From Pycnopodia helianthoides (taxonomy: Eukaryota > Echinodermata > Asteroidea > Forcipulatida > Asteriidae): a DNA stretch of 64,000 nt. The notes under the pieces were generated by a model. The model did no database searches, was not told the DNA's origin, and saw only the letters and a list, made by a program, of their open reading frames with translations. The stretch is from positions 15,300,787 to 15,364,786 of the forward strand of contig CM063248.1 in assembly GCA_032158295.1 (NCBI GenBank), in the 5' to 3' direction. Positions within the stretch are counted from its first letter, which is position 1. The number at the start of each line of letters is the position of its first letter. The translations under genes were made by a program, and so were the position numbers. Positions 38,033-48,075 of the stretch are shown here, one piece after another.

Positions 38033-38473
38033 TTGTAAGTCCTTCTAACAATTTGTTCTAAAGTTTTACTAGGTTTTTTGCCAATTTGACCTGAAATTTT
38101 GGATTTGTTAAATTCAAATACATTATTTTCTTTGATGGGGTCGAGAAAGTTAGGCCAAATAAAATTTAAAATAAACATGTTTAGCGTCCCCGCCCACTTC
38201 CTTTTTTGGCCCCTGCTTGTTTTTTTTCAAAACATATTTTCAAGGGCCAGTAAAAATGTACGCAGGCAAGTATAAAACACAATTTACTTGCCCGGTGGGC
38301 TACTCTCAGAAAAAATTAAGTGCAAGCCCTGATTGTGATTACACTGTGATGAATTTTACGGAACTTTCGAGTGAATTTTTTTGACATTTATTTAAATATA
38401 TGTAAACATTTAACTGGACATTTCGTAAGCAGTTGGATAAAAAGGGCACGGCAAATATTGCTGTGAACTGTCG

Positions 38474-38745
38474 GTGATTATGAGGGCATCGTGGCAATAA
38501 TATAAGGCACCGACGGCAATTGCCGTCAAATTGTCGTCAGTGCTGTCGGTAATTTTGAGGCCTGCTATATATTAAGTATACAGTTTAATGACGCAAGGAT
38601 CAGAGTAAAATTTAATGAATCCCAAATGCTGTTCACAACAGTGTTACATGCAATGCTGGTGAGATCAATTGTTGATAAAACTCCAGGTGATTATGAGGGC
38701 ATCACGGCAATAACATAAGGCACCGACGGCAATTGCCGTCAAATT
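38474..38745 (+). repeat. 213-bp tandem unit
   Basis: GTGATTATGAGGGCATC followed by GGCACCGACGGCAATTGCCG occurs at 38474 and again at 38687, an offset of 213. The second unit is cut off in AAATTCGTCAG where the inverted-repeat element at 38746 starts. Confidence 0.8.
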
Positions 38746-39382
38746 CGTCAGCATTTTTCACGAAGTGCCAAAAAGTCCCCTAAAGCCAAAAATGTATGTT
38801 TGGAGAAAACCGTGTTTGAAGTTAAGCTAATTTTGAAATTACTGGTTGGTAGACTATTCGCAATTTAATCTTTGAAATTTTACATATCAGGGAAGCAGAG
38901 ATCCTAAATCATTCAAATCTGCGTTCAATTTTGTCCATAACGTGTTTAATTAATGAGGAATTATCTAATTAACAAGATTGTCTCTTCGTGAAAACTGTAC
39001 AAATTGTGGTCTGTGTGCAGCGCGCGTGTCGTGTGTAAACTTTTTGGCTGTTCGTGAAAACGCAATAACAAAGTTTTTGGCACTTCGTGAAAACGCAAAA
39101 GCCGGAACACTCATGATTGGCAATGTGCCAGCTATACAATCAACGCGGTCGCGAATACACAAAATGACAAAAAGGTTTTTGGCTCTTCGTGAAAACGCAA
39201 TTCCAGGTTATTGGGGTTTTTGCCTTTCATCCATTTAGTATAATTAAGAAACTAGACGCTTTTGAGAGTTGTAACTTTGTCAATTGTTAGATACCAATCA
39301 ACTACATTGAAACCAACAAAAAAATCAATATGAGGTTTCTACCAATTTTTCAAGTTTTTGGCACTTCGTGAAATTGCTGACG
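38746..39382. mobile_element. inverted-repeat element with repeated TTCGTGAAAA motif
   Basis: The left end CGTCAGCATTTTTCACGAAG and the complement of the right end, CGTCAGCAATTTCACGAAG, pair over about 27 bp including TTTTTGGCACTTCGTGAAA. The same word recurs in direct orientation inside, at 39041, 39074 and 39176, with a shorter version at 38980. No coding was recognised, although it covers a chance frame on each strand. The insertion splits the repeat unit that continues at 39383. Confidence 0.7.
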
Positions 39383-39546
39383 ATACTGTCGTCAGTGCTG
39401 TCGGTAATTTTGAGGCCTGCTATATATCGAGTATACAATTTAATGACGCAAGGATCAGAGTAAAATGTAATGAATCCCAAATGCTGTTCACAACAGTGTT
39501 ACATGCAATACTGGTGAGATCAATTGTTGATAAAACTCCAGTTGAA
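39383..39546 (+). repeat. second copy of the 38535-38690 segment
   Basis: From GTCGTCAGTGCTGTCGGTAA through CTGTTCACAACAGTGTTACA to GATAAAACTCCAG the two segments match with only a few substitutions. The interruption by the element at 38746 suggests an insertion into a former tandem array. Confidence 0.85.
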
Positions 39547-41019
39547 AAATTACTGCTCTGAATAAACAAATATTACTAGGTTTACACAAATTGTGTGTGT
39601 ATTTGGTTGTGAGAAAAATTGAGACAGAGTTTGGTTTGTATATTTTTTACAGATTAAATCATCATTCAGAATTCCCAATCCTTAGTACTAAAAAAAGATT
39701 AAAATTATTTTAAAATAAAGAACAGTGGACTTTCTTGAAAATTGTAAGAATCCCCTCTAACATAAATGTGTTTGAAGGCAATTATGTGAACATTTTGACA
39801 GAATCTTTTTGGAATACATGTATTTTTTTTCTTCTTCCAATTGACACTCATTAAAATTTATGAATAAATAGGGCCTAATAAAAATAATTGCTGTTTCCGG
39901 TAACCCAACCGTCCATGCAAAAACCTTGTGACCGATACAACCGAGTACGCTACTACAAATGGTTGACAAAGACTCGTCGTCAAGTTCCTAGCTGCAAATA
40001 ACAATATGGTTTACTCCTTGAGCCAGGCACCCGATTATTGCAAGTGTAAGCTAAACCATTTTTACTTTCGCGTGTTCATAAATGTAGACAAAAAACTGTC
40101 ATGTTGAATTGACGGATTTCCTTTAAATGACTATTGGGTAAAGATGAGACTTTTGTGATCTTTTCAAGAAATAAAACCAAATGTTTATAAAGCATTTTTA
40201 CAAGATTGTTTTTGTTCGAGAATTACAGTGGTGTCATTGAAGGTGCTACTAAGTAAATTCAAAGATGCAGTAGCCCGCAGGATTCACTGCATGCGCATGG
40301 TATACAACAATGGCTTTAATAACATCTGTGAAAACTGAAAAAGCATTACAAAATTTGACTTTAAAATGGAAAATTCTTTCACTAAAATTTTGGACACTCC
40401 TTTTTCGGGAATGGAAGGGGCACACAGACCATCGTCGCGCTGGACTCTCCCCCCCCCCCCGGCAACCAGGTGACCCGGCAAGGGTTCCAAGTTAGGAGGC
40501 TCCCATCCCCCTGTTCCATTCCCCCCCCCCCTACCACTGGTCAAATAAGTAGGGTAGTTCTTGGATGGCCATAAATGTAAAATCACTCGAAAAAACATGC
40601 CTGAAACTTTTAAGGCTGAATATAGAGAGAAAAAAACAATATGCTATACAAGTTTTGCAGGCAAATCAGAGGGGTTTACCTGGGGATCCTAGATGACTCA
40701 TTACAGACCGGAGTTCAACCTTAGCAGTGATTCGCTGACCAAATGCCAGTTAAAACAGCGGCGGACCAGCTTGAAACACCTTGTCAAATGGTCTGGCCAG
40801 CCAGTCAAAAATATCCACACTGGTTCTACAGAACTTGTCTAAGGAGGCCACCCTTTTAAAAATAATACTACGAAGTGCAAGCAATAACAAAGTTTTGCCG
40901 TGGGGATGGAAGATTCGAGTTTTCCTGGTCTGAGGCAGTGCACACAGTACATACAGCTAGCTAGCTAGCTACAATGTACATATATGAACAATGAATTGTG
41001 AGGGAGGTGCACCTGTGCT
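39547..41019. other. unique DNA, no gene seen
   Basis: Notable only for C tracts of 10-12 bases at about 40450-40530, which give G-runs on the minus strand. No splice-supported coding was found. Confidence 0.5.
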
Positions 41020-41255
41020 AGCCATACAGCAAAATTAGGGAGTGGGAAAATTTGTTACAGGGTATGTAGGAATTCAACAGCCAATGAAATCATCAGTTTT
41101 GCACAATGTTAATTATACAGTCAAGTCCGTGTCTGGTTAATGCCTCCATCGATAGATCGCCCATGTACTGCGCAGTATGGCTGTGCAGACTTACTGTGTA
41201 GGCAAAGCGAACTGGTTTGCAACCAGATTGCAGGCTTGTTTGACTCACAGGTGTG
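41020..41255 (-). repeat. dispersed repeat, minus-oriented copy
   Basis: Inverted partner of 34010-34245. The shared words are GCCTCCATCGATAGATCGCC and CTGTGTAGGCAAAGCGAAC. It ends a few dozen bases before the foldback element at 41284. Confidence 0.75.
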
Positions 41256-42104
41256 GATTGTTTATTACATGTATTATGACATAGTAGGGTCAATTTATGA
41301 AAAAATACCCCTCAACCCCCAAAAAATTGTAACAAAAGGTTTTTTAACGGATTATGGTAGTATGACCATCAAAAATAACATATCAAAAATCTAAGAAATT
41401 CGGAGCAAAGGAAAAAGGTTATTTTCAAGATGGTGTCCAAGATGGCCGCCATTACAATAAAATGGCAGTAAGTCATTTATTATTTACCCTAGAGTCATCA
41501 TTTTGGTGTCTACACCCATGTTTTGGGGGTCAAGAATTCCATTAAGACCAGTAAAAATGTCATTGAGTAATCAGGTGACCTAAAAATCCAAGATGGCGTC
41601 CAAAATGGCCGCCAGTACATTAAAATACACTAAAAATGACTATAAGTCTTTTACTATTCATATTAGAGTTTCAATTTAGGTGTCTACATTTATGTTTTAG
41701 GGGTCAAGAAACACATTAAGACCAATGAAAGTTTCATTGAGTTATCAGGTAACCTGCAAATCTAAGATGGCATCCAAAATGGCAGTATATTTCCCTTTTC
41801 TAAAATGTCCTTCACAACCTCAGGTTCCGTGTAATTAGTCAGGTTCATTGTGTTAGTCAGGTTCCACAAACCAAATTCGGTCACATGTAGTTTCTTAGTA
41901 TTTCGCACTTCATATTTCCCTTTTCTAAAATGTCCTTCAGAACCAAAGGTTCCATGTAGTTAGTCAGGTTCTTAGTATTAGTCAGCAAATTTTATTCAGT
42001 TACAGACCCCTATTATTTCGCATTTCATAATTCCCTTATCTGAAAAAGTCTTAACAAAAATAGTGATAATACAAAACTAAAAAACTAGTAGCATACCACT
42101 TCCC

Positions 42105-43450
42105 TCTTTCACCACTCACCCCTTACCATTTCCCAACTCCCCCTAACATCAACCCCTTTTCCCACTCTCCACCAATTTTCTCATGTCCCTTTCCTAGCCT
42201 TCCTTCCCTCACATCCACAACACCTGATATACCACCTAAATATACCTTCTCCCAACACCCCTAACCCATTCCCATACCCACCCCTACCCCATTATACCAA
42301 TTACATTTACATATACTTTCTTCCCACACCCCTAACCCCTTCCCATACCCACCCTAACCCCTTCCCATAACCATCCTACACATATACCACCCACATATAC
42401 CTTCTCCCAACACCCCTAACCCCTTCTCATACCCACCCTAAGTCATATACCACCCAAATATACCTTCTCCCCACATCCCTAACCCCTTCCAATACCCAAC
42501 CCTACCCATATACCACCCACATAAACCTTCTCCCCACACCATAACCCTTTCCCATACCCACCGATACCCATATACCACCCACATATACCTTCTCCCAACA
42601 CCCCTAACCCCTTCTCATACCCACCCCTACCCCATATACCACCCACATGAACCTTCTCCCCACCTTCCTAACCCTTTCCCATACCCACTCCTACCCTATA
42701 TACACCCACATATAACTTCTCCCAAACCCCCAACCCCTTCCCATACCCACTCTTTACCCATATACCACCCACATATACCTTCTCCCCACACCCTTACCCC
42801 TTCCCATACCCAACCCTACCCCATCACCCACATATACCTTCTCCCAACACCCCTAACCCCTAATTCCCATACCCACCCTACCCCATATACCACCCACATA
42901 TACCTTCTCCCTACACCCCTAACCCCTAATTCCCATACCCACCCTACCCCATATACCACCCACATATACCTTCTCCCTACACCCTTAACTCCTTTCCATA
43001 CTCACCCCTACCCCATAAACCACCCACATATACCTTCTCCCAAACCCCTAACCCCTTCCCATACCACCCACATATACCTCCCAGCACCCCTAACCCCTAA
43101 TTCCCATACCCACCCTAAGTCATATACCATACCCAGCCCTACCCCATATACCACCTACATATACCGTCTCCCCACACCACTAACCCCTTCCCATACCCAC
43201 GGCTACCCCATATCCACTTCTTAACCCCATATATTACCTTCCTTTCCCTCCTCTACACCCTCCCTTATACCATCTTCAACCTCTTTCATCCCTCTCCCTC
43301 TCCTAACCCATAACACTTGCCCTCATTTACACCACATTAGCCTCTCCCTATCCTAACCCCTAACACCCCGGACATTAACCCCTCCTACACCTCCCTCACC
43401 CTCCATTTTTTCAAACACCCCTCCCTTCCTCCCTTACAACCCTCCCCTTT
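42105..43450 (+). repeat. C-rich minisatellite core of the foldback element
   Basis: Irregular repeats of about 55-65 bp combine ACCACCCACATATACCTTCT, CCCAACACCCCTAACCCCTT and CCCATACCCACCC. Guanine is almost absent from the plus strand for over 1 kb, a strong strand asymmetry. Confidence 0.9.
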
Positions 43451-43746
43451 TACCATCCTTATTCAACTACGTCTCCCAAACACCTAGTGGCTCACCCTCC
43501 CCTTGCCTCCACGCCAGTCATAATACACTGCAAAACTTGCTATTTTTGAATTTTTCTTCCATTTTTATGCGGTGTGTATTCAATGTCTAGATCTTTTATA
43601 ACTAGTCGGTACACTCATTCTACGCTATTCTTTAGTGAAATCCTTTATTACACGGTGGTGTCTAGGCTACCATGAGGTATACGTAAGGCAATTAGACTAT
43701 AGGTCTCCCTTTATACAACACTTGGGTTAAAAGACAAACTCTGACA

Positions 43747-43806
43747 GCCATTTTGGACGCCATTTTGGACGCCATTTTGGACGCCATTTTGGACGCCATT
43801 TTGGAT
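43747..43806 (+). repeat. five tandem 12-bp GCCATTTTGGAC units
   Basis: GCCATTTTGGAC repeats at 43747, 43759, 43771, 43783 and 43795. Each contains CCATTTT, matching the YY1 core CCATNTT. The units sit at the inner edge of the right arm of the foldback element. Confidence 0.9.
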
Positions 43807-44279
43807 GCCTTCTTGGATTTTTAGGTTACCTGATTACTCACTGAATTCTTTTTGGTCTTAGTGGGTTTCTTGATCCATACAAGATAGATATAGTCACAAA
43901 AAATTAAACTCAAAGGGTGAATATGAAGTGACTTGTAGTCATTTTAGTGTTTTGCGGCCATTTTGGACGCCATCGTGGAATTTTAGGTTAGCTGATTATT
44001 CAATGACCCTTTTGTTGGTCTGAATGAGTTCTCTGACCCCTAAAACCATGGGATAGGCACCAACATTACAACTGTAGGGTGAATAATGATTGACTTATAG
44101 TCATTTTAGGATATTGTCGGCCATCTTGGACGCCATTTTGAAAAAAACAGCTTTCTGGTACTCTGATTTTCTTAGATTTTTAATATGTTATTTTGGATGT
44201 CCAATAGTACCTGAAACCGTTGAAAAACCTTTTGTTACAATTTTTTGGGGGTCAAACTGTATATTGACCCTACTAACAA

Positions 44280-45230
44280 AGCAACAGTGATTATGGGTTT
44301 TACAACTAAACTGATGCCTTCTGCTTGAAAAATAAGAAATAACTGTGGTCTGGATATAGGCTATAATAGCAACTGCAGTTTGTATTAAAATCATTGTTTT
44401 TCGGCATATAGGCCTAAGTTGGAAAATGCAAAAACTTTGGTCACTACGAATCTCCCATCGCTACACTAGTCTCTAGTACAACCAGTAAAATTACAACTGA
44501 TGCAACGATTGTACATTTATCTCTCTACAGTACCGTATATGTGAGACATGTATATTTGACATGTCTAAACTGTGTCCCAGTTAGATTTTTATCGTTCATG
44601 AATTAAAAAAAATGTTATGACATCATCAGCAAACATACTCCGATATACAAATACAATATAAACTGTCTAAACATAATCAAGTCTGGCTTTCGATGCAGTT
44701 ATTCTGACTTCGCATAATCCATTGAATTGAAATAGTGACAATGAAAAATCAGAATGTGTTTCGAGTCGGCAAGACAAAATTTATCAAATATGGCAGCCCC
44801 ATAAAAACCTGGCAGACAAGTTAAAAAATAAAGCCATCTGGTCCTACGGGCTAGTTCTAGTTGTGACTGTTCAGGTCTTTTCAATTACATAATAACACCT
44901 CACTGTGTAATATCTTGAACAACAAAATTGTGTTAAATGTTGACTTTAAGTCTGATAAAATATATTTTCTATTGAGTAACGAAGTACACTAAATACCCAT
45001 AAAGAAAAATGACAAACGAGATAAACATTCTCTTAACATGTCTTAGTGCTTAGTTTAAATAAAAACAGTTAAATGAAGGTTAAACTGTGTCAGGAAGTTT
45101 TTCTCATTCCAGATTCTGGTCTTGTAAAAACATTCCTGTAAATATTTGGAGCCTACAAGTCCTGTGGTCCCCACAAATTCGAACCCCGATTGTATAGATA
45201 CAGTAATTTCAGCTATAAAAGTTCACATAC
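44280..45230. other. unique AT-rich DNA, no gene seen
   Basis: Scattered short frames only. I recognise no repeat family or RNA gene. Confidence 0.5.
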
Positions 45231-45657
45231 CTTTGTAATTATTCCTTTCCATCTTGTTATGAGGACAACAGGAACCATGAGTTCATCTCGCAGGTTCTGG
45301 GCAACACCAAGAAGGCTTTCATGGAGGGATTTGAATTCAAAAACATGAGAAGGTTGACATCAAGGGGTCTTCATTGCGAGTTGACTCTACTCCAGCAAGT
45401 GATCGCCCAGTGTATGATAGGCGACAGTAGGTGTTGTCTTCACTCTTCAGTGGAATGTGACCGAGTTTCAAGAGTATGTCACTGCTGGGTTCCATGTATA
45501 AATCCACGAGTTCTTGTGTTTCTGCGATAACATCAAGGAGTGACTCACTGAAGCATCCAAGATGTTTATACAGGTAACTCAGTCTTCACTGCCATGGATG
45601 CTGATGGCGTGGGATCATCTATGCTTGAACTGTATTGTAAAAAATGAGAATTTGATT
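45231..45657 (-). pseudogene. unrecognised coding relic with a splice donor
   Basis: On the minus strand three overlapping frames read like one protein interrupted by frameshifts. The first has SIDDPTPSASMAVKTEL, the second has LLDVIAETQELVDLYMEP and RLSYTGRSLAGVES, and the third has FEFKSLHESLLGVAQNLRDE and MVPVVLITRWKG. The third frame ends ITK directly before a good donor, GTATGTG at 45230. Amino-acid composition and the donor suggest a former exon. I do not recognise the family, and it may be a decayed gene or an old domesticated element. Confidence 0.35.
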
Positions 45658-46843
45658 AAGGTTCTTTCACCCAAAGTAGAGAACATTTCTGTGCACATTT
45701 CATGGGTATTTTAATGAAATCCTATAAAGAACTCATTATCGGAAGTTTTCTATAGGTACCCTTCTAAATGCATCAAAATAATACTCAGTAGAAATAAAAA
45801 CCCTGCTAAATGAAGCAAAATGCAACATGTGCTTCTGTTGCATTGTGAACTCCAACGCCATGATTGTTACAACACTGTTTGAATGGGAACGGAATTATGG
45901 TAAGAATTTATTGCTTTTTACAATTTTAAATTTGCGGCATGGATTTTCTTGACCCATGCAACGCTCAATGAGATTTCAAGGAACACGTAGAGCCTATTTT
46001 TGGCGAGATCCGATTTCAAATGAGAACTCCAGGTGCAGAAACGTAAATGGCAAAAAGTTTTGTATACGAATTTGTACATGTAGCTCTATCAGGTTCATGG
46101 AGCCGATAGCGGATCGAACCTCATAATTCTAGGAGTAAACTGGCGCCACCCCCCTCCCACCTAAAAATAATTTTGCATTATGTTCATCACCAACAACCGA
46201 TATACCGCTTAGGCCTACCTGAGCACAAAATAAAAACTGCAATAATTCATTTTTAAAGCTTCAAAAATCCGGCAAATTTTCCTTTTTTCAATGTTTTGGA
46301 AACTACATCACAAATTACCTTTTGGGGACTGAGCATTTGTAAGGGGTAAGGGAGGCTGGAATACCGCTTCAACTTCAAGCAATGGAGGAATGAGAGTTAA
46401 AGAAAATTAACACCACTCTGAATTATCGTTCAACAAATGTGAGGGGGGGGGGTCCTGTGTGGTACATGCAGGGTTGTCACGGTTTCGACACGGGGTAGGA
46501 GGGCCTAGTTCGGAACACGAACCCTCACAGAAAAACACATTATTTCACCAGTAATTATTTACAACACAACACAAACTTACCAAAATGTTCTTCAATTCTT
46601 GTGGAATAAGCTAACGTGTCCATGTTGATAAAAAGATTCCAATTTGGGAACATTTTCCCCGTCATTTGAGGCTTGAAAATTGTCACCACGTGTGTTTGAC
46701 GAGAGGCGCCATTTTCAATTGTCCGCGGGACCGAATTACGCCCGTCACAGATTAAACGAATACACCATGTATCAAGTAGGTCCTAGATTTGATGTTTCAA
46801 ACGTTCTTTTTGAAAACTATTGTGTTCCCTTGCCCAAATAATG
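45658..46843. other. unique DNA, no gene seen
   Basis: Contains a G-run near 46442. Near 46706-46715 it has a short GC-richer patch, GAGGCGCCATTTTC. No coding is supported. Confidence 0.45.
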
Positions 46844-47530
46844 GAAATATTTAACATAATTTTGTTTTTCTATGACTTGGCTTGTGATTGTTTACATCAA
46901 AATTTGACAGAAAAAAACTCTTCAAATTAGGATTCCAGCAGGCGGAAGGATCGGTATCCGACTGGTTTCATGTTTGCAGAAAATAAACAAATTTTCTGTA
47001 ATATTCGGTTTGCGGTAACACCTTGTGTATAATTATCTACTTTGCTGTGTAGATTTTTGTTCTTTAGAGAACTTATCTTGCTATATTTTCTACTACCGCA
47101 GAGTAGATTTTCGGAATTCGGGAGACTTCTCAGTTCTGAAAAGAACTGTCCTGCTTATTAACTTCTACCTTGGCGGAAGGCACGAAATCGGCCGGGACTG
47201 CTACTTTCGCCTCATAGTGGATCGAGGGGACTTCTCGTAATTAATTGCACTGCCACGGAGTGAGTTCTTTTGGTCTCAACGTTTCGACTAGCTTGCCCTC
47301 GTGATCGTCGAGCAGTAGTTTCTCAATTTTGTTGTTTAGAATGTTCGTATTTATGTATATTTTTCCCTTTCCAAAATATTTGAAAATATTTAACATAATT
47401 TCTTTTCTATAGGGGGCCTAGTTTGACTAGCGATTGTTTACATCCAAATTTGATAGAAAAAACCCTCTTCCACAAGTATTCTAGCGGGCAGATGGATTTC
47501 AACCAATCCCAGTAGGAGTATGCAAATGTA
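46844..47530. repeat. two-copy direct repeat flanking a possible Penelope-like remnant
   Basis: A block of about 130 bp starting AAATATTTAACATAATTT and containing GATTGTTTACATC and AATTTGA(C/T)AGAAAAAA occurs near 46844 and again near 47383. Between the copies, the complement of about 47280-47320 reads GACGATCACGAGGGCAAGCT then AGTCGAAACGTTGAGACC. The GAAACGT-type word resembles the 3' region of Penelope-like elements. The family call is weak. Confidence 0.4.
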
Positions 47531-47914
47531 TGTTGCAGAAATATGCAAATTTGCGGAAGAAATTAAAAAGGAACAATTCCAAAATTTGCATATATTACTA
47601 CAAGTGAGACATAAGTAAGAATGGAAGTTCAACAGTACGTGAGCCATCTGCCATTCGTTATCAATGTGTTTGCCCCGAAAATGTCAGTGGGTAGGTCACT
47701 ATAGAAATTTGTTAACAAAAACAAGGTAATTCTGTACAAGCAAATTTGGTCCAATGAGTTTCTTTTTTTCGGGGGGGGGGGGCATTGATAATTCTGAATC
47801 CCCTAAGAGGTATCAGGAACTATCTACAGCTTGTTTATTTCCCTTCTTTAAAATGAAAAATAAGAAAAATGGCAGGATATAAGGAATATAAATAAGGCCT
47901 GGTTGCTCAAAGCC

Positions 47915-48075
47915 TTCACTCAGCATCTGACACTACTTGCCTCATGGAGCCAAACTCTGTCAAAACGCTCAAGTGTGCATCAAGTCGCACCTTTTCTCAT
48001 TTTGCTCCCCAAACCAGAGAATCCGACTCTTTATGCAAATTTAAGACATGTATCAAAAATTATTTTTACCGGATC
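47915..48075 (+). pseudogene. LINE ORF2 C-terminal fragment
   Basis: The frame reads SLHSASDTTCLMEPNS, SSRTFSHFAPQT, then DSLCKFKTCIKNYFYRI and a stop. This matches the very C-terminus of L2/CR1-type ORF2 proteins with the usual WNSLP segment deleted. Confidence 0.6.

Larger units (their letters stand above)
36838..38331 (+). mobile_element. internally deleted hAT transposon
   Basis: The ends are CAGGGCTTGACCTTAA and the complement of its partner, CAGGGCTTGCACTTAA, a hAT-style inverted repeat, flanked by ATTGT on both sides. Both ends carry an imperfect palindrome of the form GGCAAGT...ACTTGCCCGG followed by GGGCTACT. The 1,494-bp length is far below an autonomous hAT, and the only coding part is the N-terminal region of a transposase. 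Confidence 0.75.
35986..38564. mobile_element. possible outer hAT-like element with CAGGCCT ends
   Basis: The left edge reads CAGGCCTTGAA and the right edge TTTTGAGGCCTG. Subterminal AAAAAGGGCACGGCA-like words occur near both ends. It encloses the better supported hAT relic at 36838-38331, suggesting nesting. Convincing target duplications are absent, so the two ends may belong to different insertions. Confidence 0.35.
41284..44273. mobile_element. 2,990-bp foldback element with long inverted repeats
   Basis: The ends are GTAGGGTCAAT and ATTGACCCTAC, directly flanked by TA on both sides. Inverted homology continues inward, imperfectly, for roughly 500 bp per arm, including CCCCCAAAAAATTGTAACAA and AACATAT(C/T)AAAAATCTAAG. 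Each arm is itself made of tandem subunits of about 165 bp that begin with AAGATGGCGTCCAAAATGGC and contain AGTAATCAGGT. The core is a C-rich minisatellite. No transposase is visible. TA duplication suggests mobilisation by a Tc1/mariner-type enzyme; that is inference. Confidence 0.85.

Noticed and set aside
38965..39162. Minus-strand frame starting MCIRDR
   Set aside because: It lies wholly within an inverted-repeat element and is made of the repeated end motif, with no family resemblance.
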